DNA of 64,000 bases. Origin: JALFST01 sp022779285. Lineage in GTDB: Bacteria > Bacillota > Clostridia > Tissierellales > Peptoniphilaceae. This document shows, one piece after another, positions 52,232 to 60,440 of this stretch (position 1 is the stretch's first letter; every line of letters starts with the position of its first letter). Under the pieces are notes generated by a model. That model did not search any database, was not told where the DNA came from, and was given only the letters and a program-made list of their open reading frames with translations. Both the position numbers and the translations under genes were made by a program. The stretch lies in the NCBI GenBank assembly GCA_050313895.1, contig JBNPMI010000004.1. One strand, given 5' to 3'.

Positions 52232-54535
52232 TTACCAGCCGTTATGCCCGCCTAACTGAATGATTTTTTGCAGATCATAATACATCCAGCTGGCATCCAG
52301 ATTGGCATCGAATCCCGGTAATCGATATTCCGAAGTAAATTGCCACATGCTGTACGGATCATAGTAGCGCGGTGAAGCTACGCCATAGTGTGCCACCCAG
52401 ACCTCGTATTCTCTCATGCGCGACATATCCAGGTGCGTTTTATACCAATTGGCGCTGGAATAAATGCCTACATAATATCCCGCACCTCTTAGAGTTTCCA
52501 GAAAAGCAATGCCCGTATCCGTAAGCTGCTGCGGACTGACCTTTGCCTGATGATATACATCTTCCGTATCCCAATAAACAGGAAGTTCAAATTGCTTTCC
52601 CGCAATTGCCGACATCAGGAATTTCGCTTCAGCAACGCCTTCCTCCGGAGTATCCGCACAGCTATACCAGTAAACGCCGATCGGAATGCCCCGTTTACGG
52701 AATTCACGGAAATAGGTCTCAAAGGTTTGGTCTTTGTAATAGGTGTTCCCCGTTCCGTGTCCCGTATAGCCGGCACGTAAAATGACGCCGCGAATAGAGG
52801 CGGATATTGCGTCGAAGTTCATTTTCAAAGGATCCTGATGATGCGAAAGATCGATGACAAGCTGCGGCTTCTCCAGCTTCCAGCGCGCGTCATTAGAATA
52901 AGCCTCAATCAAACCTGTTTTTTCATTCATATAGTAATAGCGGCCGTTGAGCTTTTGCGTTCCATAGAGACGCTCCCCCATTGTTCCGATCAGATAGCGA
53001 TCGCTTCCAAAGGAGATGATTTGATTATGGAAAAGCTGACCGTTCGCCTGAGAAAAATAATATTTCCCATCATGCTCCACCCATCCGGATTTCTTGTGCA
53101 AAAGCCCGGTGTCCCAATCCAAAAGATAGAGCTCGTTTTGAAAATATTGAGGACCTTTTACTTTTTCTCCTTGCGAATTCAAAAGATACTCATCCGATCC
53201 GAAATTAATGAATCGATTTTTATAAAGCTCTCCCTCCGCATTCGGAAAATATTCCTTGCCGTTATAGGAAACCCACGCGTTGTCCTCACGCAATCTTCCC
53301 GTAGTCGGATCCAGCAAATACAGCTTGTCGTAGCGCTCCAGAAAGCCCTTGCATTTTTTCCCGGTACTGTCAACAAAATAACTGCCTCTCGGTCCGAAGG
53401 TCAGGAACCGGTTTGTATAAAGCTCTCCCTCCGCATTCGGAAAATAGTCCTTGCCGTTGTAGGAAACCCACGCATTGTCCATGCGCAGACGTCCTGTATC
53501 CGGATCCAAAAGATATCTCCTCCCATTGAGCGCCCCTATTCCCTTGGTTTTCGCGCCCGCCGAATCCATCAGATAGCTCTCCGAGCTGCCGAAGGTGATA
53601 AAGCGATCAGAGTACAGCTCTCCCTCCGCATTCGGAAAATAGTCCTTGCCGTTGTAGGAAACCCACGCATTGTCCATGCGCAGACGTCCTGTATCCGGAT
53701 CCAATAAATAGTTTTTCCCGTTCCACGGGGATATACCATGAACCTTTGCTCCGGAAGCATCCATCAGATAACGTTCCGAGTTGCCGAAGGTGATGAAGCG
53801 CTCAGAGTACAGCTCTCCCTCCGCATTCGGAAAATATTCCTTGCCGTTGTAGGAAACCCACGCATTGTCCATGCGCAGACGTCCTGTATCCGAATCTAAA
53901 AAATAGTTTTTTCCATTGTAATGAGCCTGACCGCGTATCATGCGTCCTTGAGAATCCAAGAGGTAGGCAATCTCGGCTCCATATGTAATAAATCGATTGC
54001 GATACAGTTCTCCTGATCCGTTCAAAAAATAATAGCTTCCTTGATAGTGCACCCATCCACTGAGAATCCTTTGGCTGTTCTCGTCGTAGAAGGATCGTCC
54101 GTCGCAGTCCGCCGCCAGCGTAAGAGGACTTGGAAAGGAAATGAGTGCAATGCCCGCAGAGCGCGGCATCGCACTCATCGGCATTTTGTTCTCTGAATTC
54201 AGCGCTTTGTCATCTTCTGATTCGACGGTTTCCGGTATTGGAGATGTCTCATCTGAGGATGCGTTCTCTTCTGCCGGCAAGGAAGACCTCTCCTGGGAAG
54301 GAATTTCTTCTGACGGAGTGGCGTTTTCCGACGTATCACTTTCCGGCTGCAAAATGTTTTGTGGTGCTTCCGGCTGCTCTACAGCGCCTTTTTCCTCCAT
54401 CTCCGGCGAAGACGGCTCCTGTACCGTCGACCGGCCCGGATCCTCCGCGGCCTGTGCCGCAGAAATCGGTTGAAATAACAGTATTGCTGCCAAAGCCAAC
54501 GAGACCGCCGATTTTTTCCATGGACTGTGTTTCAT
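52232..54535 (-). CDS. Secreted GH25 lysozyme with tandem wall-binding repeats
   Basis: 767 residues. The signal peptide spans 1-30 (LALAAILLF, cleavage near AQA). A Glu/Ser/Pro-rich linker (31-135) comes next, then wall-binding-type repeats (about 145-540). The GH25 catalytic domain (about 555-767) has the Asp in VIDLSHHQ and the Asp-x-Glu in VYWDTED. It should cut the glycan backbone of peptidoglycan. The repeats are 65 residues long with a conserved core WVSYNGKDYFPNAEGELY. They resemble choline-binding-type repeats, but with fewer aromatic pairs. The DNA repeats are nearly identical (195-bp period), a sign of recent expansion. No neighbour suggests autolysin control. It is separated from the glycan cluster by a terminator. 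Confidence 0.9.
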   Translation of the reverse strand: MKHSPWKKSAVSLALAAILLFQPISAAQAAEDPGRSTVQEPSSPEMEEKGAVEQPEAPQNILQPESDTSENATPSEEIPSQERSSLPAEENASSDETSPIPETVESEDDKALNSENKMPMSAMPRSAGIALISFPSPLTLAADCDGRSFYDENSQRILSGWVHYQGSYYFLNGSGELYRNRFITYGAEIAYLLDSQGRMIRGQAHYNGKNYFLDSDTGRLRMDNAWVSYNGKEYFPNAEGELYSERFITFGNSERYLMDASGAKVHGISPWNGKNYLLDPDTGRLRMDNAWVSYNGKDYFPNAEGELYSDRFITFGSSESYLMDSAGAKTKGIGALNGRRYLLDPDTGRLRMDNAWVSYNGKDYFPNAEGELYTNRFLTFGPRGSYFVDSTGKKCKGFLERYDKLYLLDPTTGRLREDNAWVSYNGKEYFPNAEGELYKNRFINFGSDEYLLNSQGEKVKGPQYFQNELYLLDWDTGLLHKKSGWVEHDGKYYFSQANGQLFHNQIISFGSDRYLIGTMGERLYGTQKLNGRYYYMNEKTGLIEAYSNDARWKLEKPQLVIDLSHHQDPLKMNFDAISASIRGVILRAGYTGHGTGNTYYKDQTFETYFREFRKRGIPIGVYWYSCADTPEEGVAEAKFLMSAIAGKQFELPVYWDTEDVYHQAKVSPQQLTDTGIAFLETLRGAGYYVGIYSSANWYKTHLDMSRMREYEVWVAHYGVASPRYYDPYSMWQFTSEYRLPGFDANLDASWMYYDLQKIIQLGGHNGW
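53226..53900. repeat. 195-bp tandem repeats inside the lysozyme gene
   Basis: The block AGCTCTCCCTCCGCATTCGG begins at 53226, 53421, 53616 and 53811, an exact 195-base period, so the frame is kept. The three right-hand units are nearly identical over 85 bases following the block. The left unit and the flanking copies are more diverged. Confidence 0.92.
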
Positions 54536-54661
54536 GACCTTCCTCTTTCCCCTGTTTATTCTTCATCTTGCATTCCATGTTGCTGTATTGCGTATTCCTT
54601 GAGACATGCTCGTTACAAAACGATTACAAATACTATATCGAAGGAAGAAGCATTTCGCAAA

Positions 54662-54697
54662 TAAAAATAGCCCCGCCGTTTTCAATGCAGCAGGGCT
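54662..54697 (-). terminator. Terminator after asnA
   Basis: Minus strand AGCCCTGCTG, nine-base loop and a complementary arm with two mismatches, then ATTTTTATTT. It lies seven bases past the asnA stop. Confidence 0.75.
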
Positions 54698-54704
54698 CTC
54701 ATGC

Positions 54705-55712
54705 CTACAACAGGCTCACGCCCGCCTTCTTACAGGCTGATATCGTGGCAGGATCCCAAAGGCTCGCCTGAACCTCGCCAATATGCGCAGATCCGATCAG
54801 GAACATGCAAAGACGGGATTGACCGATACCGCCTCCCATAGTTTGCGGTAAATCTCCATTTAACAGCGCCTGATGAAAGGGCAGGCTCTCTTTTTCCTCC
54901 GCACCCGCCATGGAAAGCTGCTTATGCAATGCCCCGGCATCGACTCGAATGCCCATGGAAGACAGCTCCATCGCTCTGCCAAGTACCTCATTCCAAACCA
55001 AGATATCTCCGTTCAGCTCCCAATCATCGTAGTCCGGAGCACGAGTTCCATGCGGCTTGCCCGAGCGAAGAGGCGCACCGATTTTATGAATAAAGACCGT
55101 TCCGTATTTCTCAGTTACGGCGTTTTCTCTATCCTCAGGACAAAGAGAAGGATATTGATCCTCCAACTCCTGAGAGGTCAGAAAGGTAACTTCTCTTCGA
55201 ATTTCCGTTTTCAGCATGGGAAATCTGGATTTTAAAAGATGATTGACATTGGCAATTGTATCCACAATCTTCTGTACGGTTTGATAAAGCTGCTCTTGTG
55301 TACGATCTGAAGGAGCGATGTTTTTTTCCCAGTCCCACTGATCCACATAAATCGAGTGCAAATTGTCCAGCTCTTCATCGCGCCGAATAGCATTCATATC
55401 CGTGAGAAGGCCTTCCCCTTGCTGGAAATGATATCTTTGAAGCGCACTGCGTTTCCATTTTGCTAACGAATGTACAACCTCGGCCTCCTGCTGAATCGCA
55501 GGGATTTCAAAGCGGACGGGGCGTTCCCAGCCGGAAAGCGTGTCATTCAGTCCGCTGTTTTCAGCAACAAAAAGCGGAGCCGAAACGCGCTGAAGATTGA
55601 GTGCCTGAGAAAGCTCGCTTTGAAACGTTTTTTTTATAAAGTCGATTGCGCGCTGAATCTCATAACGATCCAGCAGCGGCTGATATCCCTCGGGTATAAT
55701 ACACTCACTCAT
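54705..55712 (-). CDS. asnA: Aspartate--ammonia ligase
   Basis: Makes asparagine from aspartate, ammonia and ATP; class II tRNA-synthetase-like fold. From ATG 55712 (MSECIIPEGYQ) it has 335 residues. Motifs include FFVAENSGLNDTLSG-like substrate region (LFVAENSGLNDTLSG), HSLAKWKR, YVDQWDWEK and the C-terminal GGGIGQSRLCMF. The start lies inside the end of the PPC gene (8-base overlap), so the two are coupled. Unrelated to the asparagine-synthase-like gene of the glycan cluster. Confidence 0.96.
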   Translation of the reverse strand: MSECIIPEGYQPLLDRYEIQRAIDFIKKTFQSELSQALNLQRVSAPLFVAENSGLNDTLSGWERPVRFEIPAIQQEAEVVHSLAKWKRSALQRYHFQQGEGLLTDMNAIRRDEELDNLHSIYVDQWDWEKNIAPSDRTQEQLYQTVQKIVDTIANVNHLLKSRFPMLKTEIRREVTFLTSQELEDQYPSLCPEDRENAVTEKYGTVFIHKIGAPLRSGKPHGTRAPDYDDWELNGDILVWNEVLGRAMELSSMGIRVDAGALHKQLSMAGAEEKESLPFHQALLNGDLPQTMGGGIGQSRLCMFLIGSAHIGEVQASLWDPATISACKKAGVSLL

Positions 55713-56145
55713 TTTCAGCTTGCCCTTCAAAGCGAAACAGGTTGAGACCGGTCACATCGTCCTGATAGCGATCCACTCTGCCTTCGATTTCCGTAATGAT
55801 CATTTCACAAGTCGCGCTGATTTTACAAGAGTTCAGATGTCCTCCATATGCGTGGCCGTCCTCTCCCGCCACGGTGATATGCAAGTGAGAATAATAGCGA
55901 TCATCCATCGTGTTGATCGTGCCCCAAAGATTTGTGATTTCAGCCGGGAATGTAAAATGATTTTTAACATATTCCCGGCGATCTACTATATAAACTCCGA
56001 TCTCAAAATCATCCGTGGCACCCAGAGCCCGCACCTCTGCCAGCTTAATATTTTCCTTCTCCGCAATCTTTTGCAAGGAAGAGACCAGCTCCTCCCCGCG
56101 ATCAAAGCGACATATCAGTTTTTTTCCGAAACGGCGATAGTCCAT
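55705..56145 (-). CDS. PPC (DUF296) domain protein
   Basis: 146 residues, a single PCC/PPC domain, trimeric in solved members, named for plant DNA-binding proteins. Conserved block SHLHITVAGEDGHAYGGHL near residue 86 and NITLAEVRALGATDDFEIG-like region near residue 34. The bacterial function is not established. It is cotranscribed with asnA. The ribosome site GGAGAGGAGAAGCT is good. Confidence 0.85.
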   Translation of the reverse strand: MDYRRFGKKLICRFDRGEELVSSLQKIAEKENIKLAEVRALGATDDFEIGVYIVDRREYVKNHFTFPAEITNLWGTINTMDDRYYSHLHITVAGEDGHAYGGHLNSCKISATCEMIITEIEGRVDRYQDDVTGLNLFRFEGQAENE

Positions 56146-56202
56146 AGCTTCTCCTCTCCCTTTGGAGGTTTTTCGTGAAATCTCAAAAAGTCCCTCCGTT
56201 TG

Positions 56203-56236
56203 AAAAAAAGACGCCGAGCACAGGGGTTCGACGTCT
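56203..56236 (-). terminator. Terminator of the rpsF-ssb-rpsR operon
   Basis: Minus strand AGACGTCG, twelve-base loop, CGGCGTCT (one mismatch), then seven T, 30 bases past the rpsR stop. Confidence 0.8.
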
Positions 56237-56266
56237 TACACAGCTCGCCCGACGGGCCGAGCAGAA

Positions 56267-56494
56267 TTACTTATCCTCGTAAGGAATCAGCGCAATATGG
56301 CGAGCACGTTTGATTGCCGTTGTCACGTCACGCTGATGCTTTGCACAGCAGCCGGAAACGCGGCGCGGAAAAATCTTCGCAGCTTCGCTGATAAACGGCT
56401 TGAGATCCTCTACATTTTTATAATCAATTTTCTTTGTTTTGTCCTTGCAAAACACACAGACCTTTTTACGGGGTCTGAAACGTCTTTGTACCAT
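56267..56494 (-). CDS. rpsR: 30S ribosomal protein S18
   Basis: 75 residues. The sequence carries the cysteines of the zinc-binding (C+) form: CVFC at 13-16 and CCAKH near residue 53. The core (DLKPFISEAAKIFPRR) is typical. Last gene of rpsF-ssb-rpsR, the standard bacterial order. It is preceded by GGGAGGTCATT. Confidence 0.97.
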   Translation of the reverse strand: MVQRRFRPRKKVCVFCKDKTKKIDYKNVEDLKPFISEAAKIFPRRVSGCCAKHQRDVTTAIKRARHIALIPYEDK

Positions 56495-56508
56495 AATGAC
56501 CTCCCTGT

Positions 56509-56991
56509 TTAGAACGGAATGCGATCATCATCGACAGGGTTGAAATCCTCGGTAAAGAATCCCTGATCGGAAGAGTCGTTGGAATTCGTACCCGATGGTG
56601 CACCGGAACGACTTCCTGCGTCAGCGTTCGATGGGAAACCTCCATCGCGATCCTTCCAGTCAATAAATTCTACATTATTGGCAATAACATCCGTGGTATA
56701 TCGACGCGTTCCATCCTGAGCCTGATAAGAACCCGTTTGGATTCGTCCTTCTACCAACACCCGCTTGCCCTTAGCGGTAAAGTTATTCACATTCTCAGCC
56801 AGCCTTCCCCAGCAAACGACGTTAATGAAGTCGGCAGTGGGCTGATTTCTGGATTCCATTTCCTGTTTTTTTTCACGAGAAAGACGGCGATCTACGGCTA
56901 CCGAGAATCGCACCATCGCATTTCCGCTTGCATTGTTGTAAGTGAGCTCCGGATCGCGTACGACGCGACCGGAAATAATAACCTGATTCAT
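56509..56991 (-). CDS. ssb: Single-stranded DNA-binding protein
   Basis: Binds and protects single-stranded DNA in replication and repair. The OB fold (1-105) starts MNQVIISGRVVRDPEL and holds FSVAVDRR, INVVCWGRLAENV and VLVEGRIQTGSYQ. A Gly/Ser/Asn-rich tail (110-150) ends in DDDRIPF, the acidic tip that recruits partner proteins. 160 residues is normal. It lies 15 bases after the rpsF stop. Confidence 0.97.
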   Translation of the reverse strand: MNQVIISGRVVRDPELTYNNASGNAMVRFSVAVDRRLSREKKQEMESRNQPTADFINVVCWGRLAENVNNFTAKGKRVLVEGRIQTGSYQAQDGTRRYTTDVIANNVEFIDWKDRDGGFPSNADAGSRSGAPSGTNSNDSSDQGFFTEDFNPVDDDRIPF

Positions 56992-57006
56992 TGGGTCCTC
57001 CTTGAT

Positions 57007-57291
57007 TTACGCCTCTTTCTTAACGGTCAGATAGCGGAGTACTTGATCCAGGATGCGTGCACGACGTTCAACTTCAGCAACAACGGTCGGCTCTGCTTCG
57101 TAATTGACTACGTAGTAGTAACCTTCCTTGTTGTAGTTGATCTCGTAAGCAAGCTTCCGAATTCCCCAATCGTCGATCTCACCAACTGTTCCGTTTTCAC
57201 GGATTGCATCAAGCAGTCGGTCAAGAACCTGTTGGCGCTCTTCATCCTCAGCATTGGACTTGAGGATCAGAACCATTTCATACTTGTTCAC
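57007..57291 (-). CDS. rpsF: 30S ribosomal protein S6
   Basis: 94 residues from a GTG start at 57291 (MNKYEMVLILKS), the usual S6 beginning, eight bases after GGGAGGTGA. A GTG at 57300 in the same frame overlaps the Shine-Dalgarno itself and is not the start. The protein shows the ferredoxin-like strands VLILKS, YYVVNYEAEP and VLRYLTVKKE. First gene of the operon; forms a dimer with S18 on the platform. Confidence 0.96.
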   Translation of the reverse strand: MNKYEMVLILKSNAEDEERQQVLDRLLDAIRENGTVGEIDDWGIRKLAYEINYNKEGYYYVVNYEAEPTVVAEVERRARILDQVLRYLTVKKEA

Positions 57292-57348
57292 TCGATTCAC
57301 CTCCCTTCGGGTTTGCCCCGTTTCGCGCGGAGCAGAGATGTCTTTTTT

Positions 57349-57371
57349 GAAATGCCGGGCTTACAATTTCC
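57349..57371 (-). promoter_or_regulatory. Hairpin in the rpsF leader, possible S6:S18 binding site
   Basis: Minus strand GAAAT, a loop containing GCCCGGC, ATTTC, about 60 bases ahead of rpsF. In many bacteria an rpsF leader hairpin with an exposed CCG triplet binds S6:S18 and shuts down the operon. The loop here contains CCG, so the same control is possible. I have not modelled the fold. Confidence 0.35.
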
Positions 57372-57386
57372 AAAAGATACTACCAT

Positions 57387-57414
57387 ATTATATCTGAGGA
57401 TGCCGGAATTGCAA
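57387..57414 (-). promoter_or_regulatory. Promoter of rpsF-ssb-rpsR
   Basis: Minus strand TTGCAA (57409-57414), 16 bases, perfect TATAAT (57387-57392), leaving a leader of about 85 bases. Confidence 0.7.
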
Positions 57415-57493
57415 GTGCCACCGCGTTTCTTTTTGATTCATTATGCAGGCTTTTCCCTTTTATCGGGTACAAATTTTTCCATAGCGGCTTTCA

Positions 57494-57513
57494 TGATATA
57501 CTGTCAACAGTCG
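57494..57513 (+). promoter_or_regulatory. Promoter of xth with overlapping inverted repeat
   Basis: Extended -10 TGA-TATACT (57494-57502), 41 bases before the start. The repeat ACTGT-CA-ACAGT begins inside the -10 box and covers the expected start of transcription. It is not the GAAC-4-GTTC LexA box of Gram-positive bacteria. Confidence 0.5.
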
Positions 57514-57543
57514 TCATAAAATCTTACCGAATCAGGAGGAGCT

Positions 57544-58326
57544 ATGATCAAATTATATTCATGGAACGTCAATGGTCTTCGTGCGCAGATGAACAAGGGC
57601 TTTTTAGAAAAGTTCGACGCAATGAATGCGGACATTCTATGCTTGCAGGAAATTAAGCTTTCTGAAGGACAACTGGAGCTTTCTCTTCCCGGATATCATC
57701 AGTTTTATAATTATGCGCAACGCAAGGGATATTCCGGCACCGCCATTTTCTCACGTTATCAGCCGGTTCAGGTCACCTATGGCATCGGCATCGCCGAACA
57801 CGATCAGGAGGGGCGCGTGATCACCGCGGAATTTCCTCAGTTCTATCTTGTCACCGTCTATACCCCGAATTCAAAGCGCGGCCTGCTCCGACTGGAATAT
57901 CGTCAAGAATGGGAGGATGCCTTTTTGGCATATCTCAAGGCACTGGAAAAGCTCAAGCCCGTTATTTTCTGCGGAGATTTGAATGTGGCCCATAAGGAAA
58001 TCGACCTTGCCAATCCTTCCGCCAATCGAAAAAATGCCGGATTCAGTGACGAGGAAAGGGCTAAATTTCAGCAAACGTTAGATGCCGGATTTATCGACAC
58101 CTACCGCGCATTCTATCCCGATCAGGCAGAGGCTTATACCTGGTGGTCCAATTTTGCGAAATCGCGTGAGCGAAACATCGGTTGGAGAATCGACTATTTT
58201 CTTATTTCGGAATCGCTTCGTCCCCGTCTGTTAGATGCGAAAATTCATGCGGATGTGATGGGATCCGATCATTGCCCCGTTGAACTGATCATGGATTTCT
58301 CCCCGGAGGATCTGGAAATTCAATAA
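57544..58326 (+). CDS. xth: Exodeoxyribonuclease III (AP endonuclease)
   Basis: Cuts DNA at abasic sites in base excision repair and degrades 3' ends. 260 residues from ATG 57544, after CAGGAGGAG. Family motifs in order: LYSWNVNGLRA, LCLQEIKLSEGQ (metal Glu), YTPNSKRG, GDLNVAHKEIDLANP, WWSNFAKSRERNIGWRIDYFL and the catalytic SDHCPVE near the end. Divergent to the ribosomal operon. Followed by a long hairpin. Confidence 0.96.
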   Translation: MIKLYSWNVNGLRAQMNKGFLEKFDAMNADILCLQEIKLSEGQLELSLPGYHQFYNYAQRKGYSGTAIFSRYQPVQVTYGIGIAEHDQEGRVITAEFPQFYLVTVYTPNSKRGLLRLEYRQEWEDAFLAYLKALEKLKPVIFCGDLNVAHKEIDLANPSANRKNAGFSDEERAKFQQTLDAGFIDTYRAFYPDQAEAYTWWSNFAKSRERNIGWRIDYFLISESLRPRLLDAKIHADVMGSDHCPVELIMDFSPEDLEIQ

Positions 58327-58339
58327 CAATAAATAAACT

Positions 58340-58405
58340 AAAGGACTGTAGCGAAAGCTTTCCCCGGCAATCCCAAATCCGGGGCGGCTTTCGCTACAGT
58401 CCTTT
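58340..58405. terminator. 66-base two-stage hairpin after xth
   Basis: A perfect 19-bp stem, AAAGGACTGTAGCGAAAGC and its complement, encloses an inner CCCCGG-11-CCGGGG stem. The flanking T tracts are short on both sides. It lies between converging xth and the ABC permease gene and probably ends both transcripts, but its size is unusual for a plain terminator. Confidence 0.7.
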
Positions 58406-58450
58406 GATTTCGTAATCAAGCGATCGATCCATCCCCGCCGATTCATCAAG

Positions 58451-59305
58451 CTACCAGTCGATGCGGTGATCCAGGATGCCCGTTGTCAGTGCAAGCGAAA
58501 GCGTGGTCGTCACCAGCGGCACGACAAAAACGGAAACCGGCCATTGCGAAAGAAAAAGCTCCAAAGCATCTGTCATCGTGCCTTCCACAAGCATTTGATA
58601 AAGCATGGACGGAAAAGAAAAGCTTCTGGCTTTTGTAAGGATCAGCGAAAAATGCTGTATCTCGAAATAAAGCGGCCATCGTAGAGTCAGCCGCATCGTT
58701 AAGTAGTAAATCCCCACAAAAAGCGCTGTGCTGAATAACGCGTCCAGCAGAAAAAGCGGAAATCTATGATACTGCAGTCCGAGATTCCAACGCTGCATTG
58801 TCCATCTGCGCAGCGCTTGAAAGAGGAAAAGGAGCGCCGTCCACATCCCCATAAGAAGGAATATCAGCAAAGCCGTCATTCCGAATGTTCTCAATGCGCG
58901 GAGCGTGAAGAGCTCCCGCAGTCCGGAAAGCACACCCGGCTCCTGCTGCATGAGACCGAAAACAAAATATTCCGCAAAAATGATCCAAAGCGCCGTAGTC
59001 ATCACACTCCAGAATTTTGCCAGCATATGCGTGCCCTCCGGGACAGCGATGGCATGAGAAATCGTCTCGCTTTTGCGGTCCAGACGCTCTCCCAAGGCTA
59101 AAAACGCCTCCACCAAAAACGGAATCAGGAGAAGGATCGGCGCTCCCCATCGGTATGTGCGCCATTGCATCAGCCAGGGAAAAAGCTCCTGCCACTTATC
59201 CATACGCGTCATATAGAACGGAACAAATACCCATGCACAGCCTAAAATAAGCAGAATCCACCGGAGGATCATCCAGCGCCTTCGTTCCTGAAAATACCAA
59301 ATCAT
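58451..59305 (-). CDS. ABC transporter membrane subunit (probable)
   Basis: 284 residues with about six hydrophobic segments (around 12-30, 53-72, 104-125, 142-165, 187-207 and 257-280). No clear family motif, but it begins four bases inside the ATPase gene, as in ABC-2 type exporters. The substrate is unknown. The short N-terminal YFQERRRW is followed at once by a first helix, and there is no signal peptide. Confidence 0.7.
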   Translation of the reverse strand: MIWYFQERRRWMILRWILLILGCAWVFVPFYMTRMDKWQELFPWLMQWRTYRWGAPILLLIPFLVEAFLALGERLDRKSETISHAIAVPEGTHMLAKFWSVMTTALWIIFAEYFVFGLMQQEPGVLSGLRELFTLRALRTFGMTALLIFLLMGMWTALLFLFQALRRWTMQRWNLGLQYHRFPLFLLDALFSTALFVGIYYLTMRLTLRWPLYFEIQHFSLILTKARSFSFPSMLYQMLVEGTMTDALELFLSQWPVSVFVVPLVTTTLSLALTTGILDHRIDW

Positions 59306-60414
59306 TCACTCACCTCACCGAAGATTTTCTTATAATATGCACTCAAGGACATTTTTTCCTCCTGACGGATCGCCTCTACCGATCCGTATCGAATGGCTTT
59401 CCCATCCTTCATGATGCATACATCGGTAAATAATGCCTCAAGATCTCTGAGCTGATGTGTCGCAATCAACATCGTGGATGCCGGACTCATGGTTTCCTGC
59501 AACAGGCGCAGAATGTCATCACGCACCATGGGATCCACACCGCCCAAAGGCTCATCTAATAGATAAAGCGCCGCATCACGGCTCATGATCAGACAAAGAG
59601 AGAGACGATCCCGGTATCCCTTGGACATCTTGCCTATTTTTTTCCTAAGTGGAATTTCCATGCGTTCCACCAGCATATCGAATCTCTTCTTATTAAAATC
59701 CTTAAAATATTTTGCAAAATATTTCTTTGCCCGTTTCGTCGTCATTTCATCCGGCAAAAGAGGAGTGTCCGGAAGATAGCTGACCAGTCTTTTTGTTTCG
59801 AGACCCGCTTCTTCCCCCTGAATCCAAATCCGGCCTCGATTAATATGTGCAAGACCTGCAAGCACCTTGAGAAGCGTGGTCTTTCCTGCTCCGTTCGGCC
59901 CTAAAAGACCCATCACATGTCCTTGCGGAATCTCGAGAGAAAAGTCGTCCAATACTCTTTTTGTACCGATTTTCTTGACAACATCTTCTACGATCACAAG
60001 AAACGGCTCCGGCACGGAAGACTCCGTATTTCCGATCGGCTCCTCCTTCCACCACATGGGCTCCGGCAGATCCGGCTCCGATGTGGCTATCTGTTTGGAA
60101 GACTCCTCCCGCATCGATTTCCCTTGAACGGAAGAGACCGGCGGCATCATGACGGTAAGCTCTTCCGCAAGTTCCTCTTCCTCTTCCCATGGCATTTTCA
60201 TGCGAGACTGCTGCGAGTCTTCATGTGCCGGCGTTTCCGCTTCCTCCTTTTTTTCAAATTGTCCGAAAAGCGGAGCATCGTCCTGAGATGAGGTCATGTC
60301 CTCCGACGGCTCGGAATCCTCGTATGCTGATCGAAGCATATCTCCGATTTGCAGGCCTTCTCTTTCCGCACGTTCCAAGGATACCTCCGCCTTGCGTTTG
60401 ATTTTCTTATCCAT
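59302..60414 (-). CDS. ABC transporter ATPase with long acidic N-terminal extension
   Basis: 370 residues. The ATPase domain begins about residue 138. Walker A GPNGAGKTT is near residue 172, the signature reads MSKGYRDRLSL (in place of LSGGQ), and Walker B LYLLDEPLGGVDP follows. This resembles YtrB-type exporters. The first 135 residues are an extra, low-complexity segment rich in Glu, Asp, Ser and Met (EDSEPSEDMTSSQDD), not part of a normal ABC ATPase. It is read in the same frame, with the initiating ATG at 60414 after AAGGAGAAGG. No GntR regulator, common for YtrB-like systems, lies next to it. Confidence 0.85.
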   Translation of the reverse strand: MDKKIKRKAEVSLERAEREGLQIGDMLRSAYEDSEPSEDMTSSQDDAPLFGQFEKKEEAETPAHEDSQQSRMKMPWEEEEELAEELTVMMPPVSSVQGKSMREESSKQIATSEPDLPEPMWWKEEPIGNTESSVPEPFLVIVEDVVKKIGTKRVLDDFSLEIPQGHVMGLLGPNGAGKTTLLKVLAGLAHINRGRIWIQGEEAGLETKRLVSYLPDTPLLPDEMTTKRAKKYFAKYFKDFNKKRFDMLVERMEIPLRKKIGKMSKGYRDRLSLCLIMSRDAALYLLDEPLGGVDPMVRDDILRLLQETMSPASTMLIATHQLRDLEALFTDVCIMKDGKAIRYGSVEAIRQEEKMSLSAYYKKIFGEVSE

Positions 60415-60440
60415 AACCTTCTCCTTTGAATCGCCTGTGC

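Noticed and set aside
53226..53900. Regular repeats, considered as a CRISPR array
   Set aside because: The 195-base units keep the reading frame of the lysozyme gene and there are no short repeats with unique spacers.
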